Below are positions 23,094 to 32,500 of a DNA stretch of 64,000 nt, one piece after another (the stretch's first letter is position 1; each line of letters starts with the position of its first letter). The translations under genes were made by a program, and so were the position numbers. This DNA comes from Gyrodactylus bullatarudis (taxonomy: Eukaryota; Platyhelminthes; Monogenea; Gyrodactylidea; Gyrodactylidae), in the NCBI GenBank assembly GCA_012064415.1, contig SSNU01000055.1, forward strand, positions 62,001 through 126,000, written 5' to 3'. The notes beneath the pieces are model-generated. The model was not told the origin of the DNA and made no database searches. It saw only the letters and a program-made list of their open reading frames with translations.

Positions 23094-23279
23094 ATGAGAG
23101 AACAAACTTCTAATGATTTAATTCCTCCCCCAGGTCCCACCGAGGCAAATAGGGATTCAAATGTTGCCGTCAGTGTCCTACCTAATGAGATGAAAGACCG
23201 GATCATCAATGAGTTATTGGAAATGTTGAAACGGTCGCAACAGTTGGAAAGAGAAAAAAAACTGAATACAATAGTTTAA
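23094..23279 (+). CDS. Short gag-like frame, plus strand
   Basis: 61 codons from ATG, 42 bp after the left LTR-like box. The product is acidic and Pro-rich, then helical (MKDRIINELLEMLKRSQQLE), and stops. Its position just behind an LTR-like end suits the start of a retroelement gag. Its orientation is opposite to the rest of the element, so it may be the 5' piece of a second copy joined in inverted order. No domain is recognised. Confidence 0.35.
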   Translation: MREQTSNDLIPPPGPTEANRDSNVAVSVLPNEMKDRIINELLEMLKRSQQLEREKKLNTIV

Positions 23280-23502
23280 ATTATGTTTTTTTTACAAGCT
23301 CCCAAAGTAGAAGTATGCTTACTTATAAGTACAAAGGTTATATTATCATTTCAATAAAAAGGTGCAGAGAGGAAAGGATGATTTTTGACATAAAGTGCGC
23401 AGTTCGTACTGTACAATGTTATTATACTTAATTTTAAAATGTTAAGTATTATTCTGGCAATTCAATTATAATGAATATTTATTATATAATTTCGTTGCCT
23501 CC

Positions 23503-24584
23503 TCAACATCCTTTCCCTTTGTAGCGAGCCAGTTTATCTATTTTTTCCCGGTCACGAAGAGAGTAGGTCTTAGAGGTGGGTTTTAGATTAGTACTGAGGT
23601 GATCGGTCTGAAGGGTCGTTGGAGGGTCGATACTGGAGTGTTGATCATCATTGGTCTCTGGCGGTTTAACGATTGTCTTAGTGTCGAAGTCGGGTAAATC
23701 CCCGAAGTCCATATTATTTTCGATTTCGGACTCGTCTACTTCCGTGGGGATGGCCTCTGTGTCTTCGATTAATTCGGAGTGTACTTCCTGTTCCTGTTAA
23801 CATACCTAGTTAGCTTGTCTTCATTTAGTGTGAGGACCGTCGCAATATACCCTTTGCACTGGAGTACTGTAGCTTTAACCCAGTACTGGGCCGTGTCTTT
23901 TATGAACCCACACTGGTATTTGTTTGAGCCTTCATTAGACACTGGCTTTTTATAGTGTATGGGATTCATTAGTGACAATTTTGTATTAGTTTTTCTGCCT
24001 AGCATAACTTCGGCCGGAGTTTTCCCCAGTAGTGTTTGGTTCGGGGTGGATCGATAGTAAGATAGGAATATATTGATGGCGTCTTCTTTCCTTTCCGTCT
24101 TATGTTTGTGCAAACAGCGTTTGAAAGTATCTACAAACCTTTCAGCTTGCCCATTAGACTGAGGGTGGTATACTGGGCAGTTGAGTAGTCTTATTCCCAG
24201 CATTCTTGCCCAGTTAGTGAATTCTTCGGATATAAACTGTCGACCGTTGTCACAGTGTTTCACGAAATCCTCGATGTCATGGTCGATGTTATACCAATAC
24301 ACGTTTTGTCTTGTCAGTGCTTTCATTCTTCGTTCGCCCGGATGATCGTAGTGCAGTTGACGTAGTACTTCCTTTCGTAGTATGTTAGGAATTATGACTC
24401 TTTCATTCATCAGGATGCAGTTTTGTAGTAGCTTCAGGTTGTTTCGTCTAGCTGCAAGCGGTTTGATCTCTAGAGGCACCTTTTCTGGCCAACCCGACAT
24501 GAGATATTTCTTTATTTGTTTTAGTATAGGGTCCGAACTCGGTTCTAATGCGATTTCTTCCGGCAAGATAGGTAGGCTTCTCAA
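23503..24584 (-). pseudogene. Gypsy integrase remnant, catalytic core deleted
   Basis: The minus-strand frame 24584-23769 carries an H2C2-like start (HYDHPGERRMKALTRQNVYW, then DIEDFVKHC). It jumps directly to DNGRQFISEEF, then YHPQSNGQAERFVDTFKR and TPAEVMLGR, and a C-terminal module. A gypsy integrase normally has about 60-80 residues between the second zinc Cys and the DNG block, including the first catalytic Asp; these are missing. The frame 23712-23503 continues the C-terminal tail (SLRDREKIDKLARYKGKGC) before the stop. Confidence 0.75.
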
Positions 24585-24597
24585 GGTGGAATCATCT

Positions 24598-24905
24598 TCA
24601 AAAGATAAGCTTGCAATGACTACGTCTTCGTTTGATGGGTCGTATAATCTGGAAAGGCAGTCCGAAATTCTTAGTGTTTACATATGCAATTTTGAAATCA
24701 TAGTTCCTTAAAGTTATTGCCCATCCTTGGAGTCTGCTAGCTGTAGTTAGTTTTATCCCTTTTTCTGGGTTGAAAATGTTCAATAAGGGCTTATGATCCG
24801 TTTGTAGATAGAACTTTCTTCCCCATAGGTATTTATGAAATTTAATTATAGTATAGACTAGCGCCAGGCCCTCTTTTTCGATTTGAGCGTAGCCTTGTTG
24901 AGTTT
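24598..24905 (-). pseudogene. Gypsy RNase H remnant
   Basis: Minus-strand translation reads GYAQIEKEGLALVYTIIKFH, KYLWGRKFYLQTDHKPLLNI, FNPEKG and ASRLQGWAITLRNYDFKIAY, the RT-connection/RNase H block typical of Ty3/gypsy polymerases. The frame is broken just upstream and reverse transcriptase motifs such as YxDD are absent. Confidence 0.75.
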
Positions 24906-25860
24906 TTCGATGCCGTCATTCTTGGAGATCTTAGCTTATTATAAGTTGATTGTGTAATAGTGGATATATCTGCGCCCGAGTATACTTGCATCTTGACCGT
25001 TTGTCCTAGGATAGTTAGATCCACGTACCTCCGGTATCCTGCGTTGGTACTGATTTGTTTCACGAAGGTGTGAGCGAAACATCTGTCAGGGAAATGTCCC
25101 ACTCGGTTGCACTTCTTGCAGACGTGTTCTTTAGCCGAGCAATCCCTCTTTTGATGGTTACCCCCGCATTCCTCATCACCTTTAGTTTTCTTATATTTAG
25201 GTCCTAGACGATCATTTATTGATCTTTCTTTAGGCACGGTTATAGTACTACGAGGAACCACTGATACTCGTCTTTCTTGATGATCATCCGTAATTTTTCC
25301 CACTATAGTCTCTGGGCGTAGTGTTGCTTTTGACTTGATTGATGACTCAACTGTTAGGGCTTCTTCAAGGACCGCTTCTATAGTTGAGTTTTCCTTGGAT
25401 TCGAACTTTTTGATTGTAAAGATTCATCTTTTCCCGCTGAGAGGCCTGTGATGAACTGCTGGAATAGTAGTGTGTCCAGGTTTTAATCGTTGGCTTTGAT
25501 CTTCTCAGCCCATCAATTCAGACGGCCATGATAATCTAATAGGTCTTCGTCGGCTGCGTTTTTTATTATAGTAAACTCGTTTCTATAGATTAGTGTCGAC
25601 TTTTTGTCGCTAAACAGATTAGTCTCGATAGTCTGCATGAATGTTCTTGAATCTACTTTGTCGGGTGACAGTTGGCTAGTCACTCGATTATGTCCAGCGT
25701 CTCCGAGTTTGCATAGTAGTGCTCTAATTTTGGTGCTATCATTTTCATTTGCCAGATCTTTTTCAAAAACGTAGGAATATCTATTGTTCAACTCATCAAA
25801 AGACTTGTACGCAGTTGAGAATTTAGTTTGGTGCTGAACTCCACAAGGTTCTTAATTGCG
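24906..25860 (-). pseudogene. Gypsy gag, zinc knuckle and protease remnant
   Basis: Several minus-strand frames interrupted by frameshifts. The gag part includes SYVFEKDLANENDSTK and DYHGRLN. A CCHC-type region (CGGNHQKRDC, then CKKCNRVGHFPDRC) follows. Then comes an aspartic protease-like segment, VDLTILGQTVKMQVYSGADI, where the expected catalytic D-(S/T)-G reads Y-S-G. The usual Asp is therefore lost. Confidence 0.7.
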
Positions 25861-26082
25861 TTAATATGTTATACATTATATATTTATTATGAGAGAAAGA
25901 AATTTTTCCTCTTTAATAGAGGTAGATGAAATTTTAATATCGCTCTTATCGCATATACAGGTGAAGTACCCTGTTTCTTGCCCACTCTGCTCGATTCATC
26001 ACACTCAACCCGGTTTTATATTAAAAGTTAAAATAATCTGAACCAATGAAAGGGTGTGAAAATATTGACCAATAGAATTGTA

Positions 26083-26208
26083 TGTTTTTAAACAATTTTA
26101 TTTATTTATATTTACTTTTGTTTTATTCTCTCCCCACTCTTTGCTTATTCGAATACAATTACATTATATTCGTTACTTTTATTCATTAACTTTACTAAGA
26201 TCACTACA
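26083..26208 (-). repeat. Right inverted LTR-like end
   Basis: Exact reverse complement, by eye, of 22926-23051. Followed by GGTC. On the minus strand, sequence past this box includes a TATA-like AATATAAAAC (about 26010-26020), so the functional 5' LTR may have been longer than 126 bp. Confidence 0.8.
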
Positions 26209-26430
26209 GGTCCAAAGGAAAATCTGAATACAGATAGATAGATAGCCTAACTTGATTTTCAGAGCCGAATTTCAACAAATTTTGGCAAAATCAGGAATTT
26301 ACCTAAGCTTAAACATTTCCATCATTAAGAGATAGCAAAAGGGAAATACTTACGAAAGTTAACTTTATCCTTTGCAATTTCCATTTTAACTAGAGATAAT
26401 CAAAAGTTTAGAGTTTATTTCAGATATTAC

Positions 26431-26767
26431 CATCTTCATTGATCGTATCGATTTCAGTACAGTTGAAGGGACTTTTGGGGAAAAGATTTTTCATTAATTC
26501 ACAGTTTGCTCTATGTAAATTATCAGATATTCTGGAGACATTGTATTCCTTGTGTTCTTCAACCATGTATGACGAAGTATAGGAAGAGAAAAAAGTTTTC
26601 AGTTCTTCCCTTGTATATGAATTTCCTGAGATTTTATTGAATGAAAAGTCAAGCGAGTATCTTCTAGGCACAATCTTTCTGATTGACAAACCGTACTCAT
26701 AAGCTTTTGGACAAAACCCATCGACAATAGGTTGAGTGTAAAAAATGAAAATTGCTAACAGAATCAT
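26431..26767 (-). CDS. Secreted N-terminal exon, perhaps of EGF/TSP1 gene
   Basis: Open from ATG at 26767 with a clear signal peptide (MILLAIFIFYTQPIVDG, cleavage probably before FCPKAYEYG). About 95 residues with few cysteines follow. The frame meets a stop soon after GAT-G/GTAATA, a good donor at 26430, which would end the exon in phase 1. A phase 1-compatible acceptor exists at 19445 in front of the EGF exons on the same strand. If so, the gypsy unit at 22926-26208 sits in this gene's large intron. Alternatively this is an independent small secreted protein of 115 aa. No domain is recognised. Confidence 0.45.
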
Positions 26768-27152
26768 TTATGATTTTATTGGATGAATTTACAACTACAT
26801 TCAATTATTGATTTTTTTTTCATTGATGAAAAATTTCAACCAATCAGGAACTACGAGAGTTTACCATTTGATTTTATTGGTTGATAAAAAGTAACTATCA
26901 TTTTCTTAGAGTTGACACGAACAGAATTGGAAAAGAGATGAAGTGTACCTTTTGCATATCATTTTGAGAGAAAGTGTTTTCATCATAAAGATATACAAAA
27001 TGAAGTATAAAAGTAGTGTAATTATAGAAGTATGTGTACAACAGTCCATCCTGATGTATGCTTAATAGTATGACGGATTAATTAACAGTACTGTGACTAA
27101 AAAATAAACTCAAATCAAAAAGAAAGTTTATAATTCAATTCGAGAGCATTAT

Positions 27153-27273
27153 TTATTCTATTAAATCATTTTCAGTACGAGCCCAACGGTAGGCTGTGGA
27201 ATAAGGAACATCAGACATCTTAGCATATTCCCTCCAGTTACCACCGTTCCTATACAAAACCAAAACTTTTTTT
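27153..27273 (-). pseudogene. Transposase HTH fragment
   Basis: Minus-strand reading gives VLVLYRNGGNWREYA, then KMSDVPYSTAYRWARTENDL and a TAA. The pattern of a helix, YRNGGxW, and a second helix with S-T-A-Y-R-W resembles N-terminal HTH domains of DDE transposases. No catalytic part remains. Confidence 0.45.
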
Positions 27274-27411
27274 CTCACATTCTCATCATGTTATCTTTCA
27301 CTATCGTAGTAGACACAATGTACTTAGAAAGTTTGAAAAAATTAGTTAAAAATTTTAACCAATCAGAATGAGTTTAACGTTTGACCTTAAAATTTTACGT
27401 TGAGACATATA

Positions 27412-28330
27412 CAGACGTGGACATAAATATAAGCACCCCTACTCTTAAATCATATTTCATTCATTTTCTGTTAACCAATATGAAGAATTGTTTTGAGTTT
27501 TTTAGAACTTCACAGTGTATCTTATGCATTGTAGGATAAAATGAGAGAAATGTGTATTAGTGAAAAAATGTATTAAATATCTCCAAGAAGGAAGTTTATC
27601 TTGGGCAACGTTCTTGGAGACCACTGTTTTCGATAATTCGCCTCATGTTTCTGCTCGAAATTTCTTATCCTTTTTTTCTAATTTCACTTGAAATATTGCT
27701 AGAGGTTATGCTTTGATCGATTTTAACCATTCAAAAAAAATTTCTTTCCGTTTCACTTGTCAAAAGGCTTTTTCAGCCACGACCAAGAAAATTTGAAGAA
27801 GAGCCTATTTTTTTGAACTCCCTTATGACATTAAGTACAGAGCTTGATGATACATCAAAACGCTTTGGTATCTTCTTATAGTCTTACCTTTTCAGCGGAA
27901 AATTGATACATTTATTTTTAAAGCCTTTTGATGATTCTTTCTGGTTTTTTGGCATCGGACTGATTTTTCTAGAGAGTTGACTGATTTAATATCAAATTAA
28001 TGAAGCAAATAGCTTAGAATAAATGAAAAATCAGTTGAAGTGCGTCTAGCTAATGATATTTTCAAGTTTACAAAAAAAGATTGATATTATTCCTCCCGTG
28101 ATAAGTTAATTAAACCAAATTTTATGTAAGGGGGCCAAGCGAAATAACATAAAGATAAGATAAATCATGCAAATCTCGTTAATTCTTAAAAATTCCTATA
28201 TTATTTAAAGATAAAACTAATTGAATTAAAATATGTTAAAGAGTTAAATCAAACTATTGGCTACTTATGGTTTGTAAAACTCAAAATAAGAAAATTAATA
28301 GAGGGGTGCCTATATTTATGTCCACGTCTG
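27412..28330 (-). mobile_element. Tc1/mariner-like element remnant
   Basis: 919 bp with inverted ends CAGACGTGGACATAAATATA (then AGCACCCC) on the left and the reverse complement of CAGACGTGGACATAAATATA (then GGCACCCC) on the right, both bordered by TA. On the minus strand, about 27900-27560, a degenerate transposase can be read in pieces: KIPKRFDVSSSSVLNVIREF, then GSSSNFLGRG, then later ITSSNISSEIRKK. This is the paired HTH start of a Tc1 transposase with stops. The catalytic DDE domain is missing. It is inserted in another transposon. Confidence 0.7.
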
Positions 28331-28420
28331 TAAATAAACTCCCCTTTTCACGACTTGCAAAATGAAAAAAATTATCTAACAGTTTGTTCAAGACTTTCTC
28401 TCAAAATGACATGCAAAAGG

Positions 28421-29590
28421 TATAGAAAATAATAAAAGAGAAATTTATCCTTTCTTTCAGGTGTACATATACGAGTGAGTACAATGTCACTGGGAAATAA
28501 TAATCGATTCTCTAAACTGAGAGAGATAAATCTCTCGATTTTTTTCTTTCTCTATTAATAGATGGGAAAAGGGATCATAACTAAAATATCTATTTCCTAT
28601 ATTTGCAGAAGCATATAAGTAGTATTTTGATAGGGTATACGCGTGTGAGGATCATCTCATGAAACTTGATTATTCTTTCTATGGATTATAATTTCTATGC
28701 ATAACGGGATGCTCAAATTCTCTCTTATACGATTTGATTAGTAATCAATGATTACTCGGGAAAAATCATTGTAATTTGCAGCTTTATTAATTCACCATGG
28801 ACAAAACCGTTTATTTTATGGAATATTGCAGATTTTTTACTATCTGACCAAATATATATGAGAAATAAAACGAGTTTTTCCCAATTTTCAGAGCAATTTC
28901 CTAAATTTTCTGCATCATTTTCTATCAGCCTATGACTATAATAAACATTTTATAGCAATAATAAGACCTAAATAATTCAAATTCTCAGAATTTACTTTAT
29001 TTCAATCTGATGAAAATACTGTCAAATAGAGTATGCAGGAAAAAAATGTCATTTTGCCAGACTGTGTTATCTAGTTTAATACAATAAAGAGGGGAAATTA
29101 ATATAAGTCTTTTTCTTGCCTAAAAGAGGTCCCTTTGATGTAAATAAGATGCGGAACACTACAGAGAATTAGCACCTACTTTGAATGAAAAAAACATCCT
29201 TCTCAACTTCTATATACTACTTTTGAATAATTATAATTATTAATCAGAGTAATTTCGTTAAATGTCTCTTCTCAGAATATCGATCTAATCTTCCTGTATT
29301 GTAAAAGATTCGTTCTTATCCACTCTCTGGGGATTGGTTGAAAGTGAGTGAAAGAGGGGATACTTGCTATTCAAGAGTGAAAACAGGAAACATCAATCAA
29401 TAATTCATATATGTAATAAAGTAGTAATTATAAATGTACATTTTGGACAGAGAAATTTAGGATACAAGGAAGTCTGTATAAATATAGGTAGATGTTTTAT
29501 TGAAAAGTGAATAACATGTAAATTGGTATGCATATATGTAATATGAATATATATATTTTTTCTTAAGTATGCATTGAGCAGAGAAAGAGT
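28421..29590. other. Intergenic, no gene seen
   Basis: AT-rich DNA between the nested transposons and the 3' end of the ACSL gene. The minus-strand AATAAA of ACSL lies at 29496-29501. I see nothing else I can support. Confidence 0.5.
29496..29501 (-). terminator. Poly(A) signal of ACSL gene
   Basis: TTTATT on the plus strand, AATAAA on the minus, 90 nt after the ACSL stop. Confidence 0.55.
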
Positions 29591-32500
29591 TTAGGAGTAA
29601 AGTTCTTCGATGACTTTGGCAAATCTTTCCCGAATGGCGAATCGTTTTAATTTCAAAGCATCTGTCACGAGACCAGAGTCAGGAGTCCACGACATGGCAT
29701 CAAGATGAATTTTTGCTGGAATTTCAAAGGTTGATAACTTTTTAGATCGACCGAATCTCTTGAGTTCCTCCAGGACCAAATTGATTATCTGGAATGAAAA
29801 ATTGAGATTTTATTGAATAATTATTTTATATTATTCTAATTTCTTTATTTCGAGTAATCCATATCGGGGTTATAAAATTGCATTTTTCCTTAGGAAATAA
29901 ATAAAGTTAGGAATCTATGATTTTTACCAAAACCTCGATTTTTTCATCAAAAATTCAAATGTTTTAGGAATCCTACATCCGGCTTTCTTTTCTCATTGTG
30001 GTCCTGAAAATCAACTTTTTAATCGCTCTCTCACTTTGAAATCAATAAAAATTCTCAGTACAAAGTTCGAATAAATGGGATTTCGGCGCCAAATCGAAAT
30101 TCGAAAAATGACAATATTTTTCATAAAAATTTTTTTCTTCAAATCGTAGAAGTGGTCAGAGGAGTTTGCGTATTTGCTCCAAAAACAAAATACTATTCAT
30201 ATATCTTGATGATCTGAAGAAGACCTTTTTGAGTTCAAAAATTCGTCAAAACTTCTGGCTGAGGAAGTCTCAGTAATAAAAATAGTTTTTTATTATTCAC
30301 TGAATCCAAAAATAGCAAAAATATTATTTTATTCTATGAAGATTAAGATAATACAAAAACTGCAGTCATCCTTGCCTTAAAAGTTATAGTAATTTTGAGT
30401 CTTCTTGATGAAGAAACTGTCCTCGGGTGGGAAATAAATAAAAAAATGTTGACTTTTAATTCTTCATCAGAGGAGTTAATGGATCTATTGATTATTTTGT
30501 CAATTTTGTACGTTTTATATTGTTAGAGATGGGAGAGAACAGTTTGGCCAAACAAAATATTACTTTTACACAAGATGAGTAATTGATACTCAACTTGGTT
30601 GGAGTTAATCTTTAGAACAATGACAAATGTCAGCAAATTTTGAATTTTGTTAATTTAAATTGAATAAAACTTGAGTTGAAACTTGAACTATTTTATGATT
30701 TTGTAAGAAAGAGCTGAGGCCAAAACAAGATCTCTGGCTAGTCTATAGAAATTCGATTTACTAGTGATCGTAAATAATTTCCTCACTTTGAAATCAACAA
30801 AAATGTTCTACTTAAAGTTGAAGACTGTAATTGATTTAAATTAATAAACGTATTGTAGATTAAATTTAAATCTTTAAATGGATCTTAATCCCCTCTTCAT
30901 ACTTTGGAAAGATATTCCTTCTTGTATGTACATAATCTTACCTTGCAGAATCTAGACCATAATATTTGCAACTTCTAAATAGAACGAAAAAATATTATTA
31001 TGCCATATCTAGAACAGTGGATTGCGTGTGTATTCATTAAAAAATCCCAAAGGCCTCTGACGATATTATTTTTTTCTGTTCTTTTTCACTAGGGAAATTA
31101 GCTTATAGCTTGGTAAATATCTATATAAAGAAGCATATTCTGTGACCTAAGAAATGGAGAGAAAATAAGTCAAGAATTGTACAAATCAATATTGGCATTC
31201 TAGCAAAAGAGTGAGCATTAAGCCAGATTTTCTATTCAATTGTAAGAGTAGACTATTATTATTCATGAGAATCTGTTTTTAGTCCCTAAAAACCCTGTCA
31301 ATTGCAATGTGTTACACAGATGAGTATGCCCGAAATAGAGATCTTTACTTGTGAAAGAATCTGGTATCTTCTTACTTCATTCTAGAAACCATGCCTACTT
31401 CTATAATTATAATAACTAAAGTACAAAATCACATTCGTTTATCTAGGCATGTATATGCTTGTGGGGAGAAATTCACTCTTGATTGAAATCATAAGACAAA
31501 AAAAATTCTAGTAAACCAAAGTAGAAGAAAACTGAATGCCCAATCTGTGTGGGTAATTTGGTAACCTTTTTTTCTGTTTCTAGAGATTTTCCTGAAGAAA
31601 ATCAATTTTTAAATATGAAAGAATCTAAAAGAATTTTTTATCGTAAAGAGAGTATCTTTCAACTTGATTTAAAATTAATGGTGAGAAGTATTTTAAATTG
31701 AATAAAAGTTGAGTTGAAACTTGAACTATTTTATGATTTTGTAAGAAAGAGCTGAGGCCAAAACAAGATCTCTGGCTAGTCTATAGAAATTCGATTTACT
31801 AGTGATCGTAAATAATTTCCTCACTTTGAAATCAACAAAAATGTTCTACTTAAAGAGATTGACCCTCCAATTACCAATTATGATTTAGATTACTTTTCAA
31901 ATACATTTTGGAGTTGAATTTCGATTTTTTGATCCTAGATCAAAAATTAAAGGGTATCCCGTTTTTCTTGCTAATTTCAATCTTGAGGTCCCTTGTCTTC
32001 CTTCCAAATCAATGAGAAAACGAGAATTTGAATCAAGTTTATGTTTCAAATCACGAAGTAGCGCAAAGTTTCCATCTTTGTGAACTTTGCGTTGAAAATA
32101 TTTGCTGATTTTAAAGTGAGAAAGTGATCAAAAGTCGATTTTTAGGATCACAGTAAAACTTTTGATAAATTTTTCATTTTTCAGAGATCAATTTTCAAGT
32201 GAGGAAAAATCACCAAAAAAGAAAATTCAATTTTTACACGATGATAGGGGGAGTCTCGTAATCTGATTCAGGATATTTGATTTCTTTGGCTAATCATGAT
32301 CCTAAAAATCAACTTTTGATCACTCTTTCAATTTGAAATCAACAAAGTTCAAAAATATTGGAAACTACTCCGAGATTTGAAATATGCCATAAATTCCTTA
32401 AAGATTTTTTTCTTCATATATCATGGAAATTGGCTTCATGATCTAGACTTCAAAAAAACCGACTTCTTGAGGAAAAAATGGAGAATTAAACCATAAATTC

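Larger units (their letters stand above)
22926..26208 (-). mobile_element. Ty3/gypsy element with inverted LTR-like ends
   Basis: A 3,283-bp unit with identical ends in opposite orientation: 22926-23051 reads TGTAGTGATC...AAAACA and 26083-26208 is its reverse complement. Each end is an LTR-like TG...CA box of 126 bp. GGTC occurs directly outside both ends, a 4-bp target duplication as made by LTR-element integrases. Inside, on the minus strand, are gag, a CCHC knuckle, protease, RNase H and integrase remnants in normal order. A gag-like frame on the plus strand follows the left end. Ordinary LTR elements have direct repeats, so this copy is rearranged. Reverse transcriptase and the integrase core are deleted, so it is not autonomous. 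Confidence 0.8.
26948..28420. mobile_element. TA-flanked transposon containing a nested Tc1-like copy
   Basis: Ends are inverted repeats of about 30 bp: CCTTTTGCATATCATTTTGA at 26948 and the reverse complement of CCTTTTGCATGTCATTTTGA ending at 28420. Both are bordered by TA. Subtracting the inner element (27412-28330 plus one TA) leaves about 552 bp. The remaining sequence holds a transposase HTH fragment at 27153-27273. TA duplication and a helix-turn-helix suggest an IS630/Tc1/mariner-related element, internally deleted. Confidence 0.6.
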
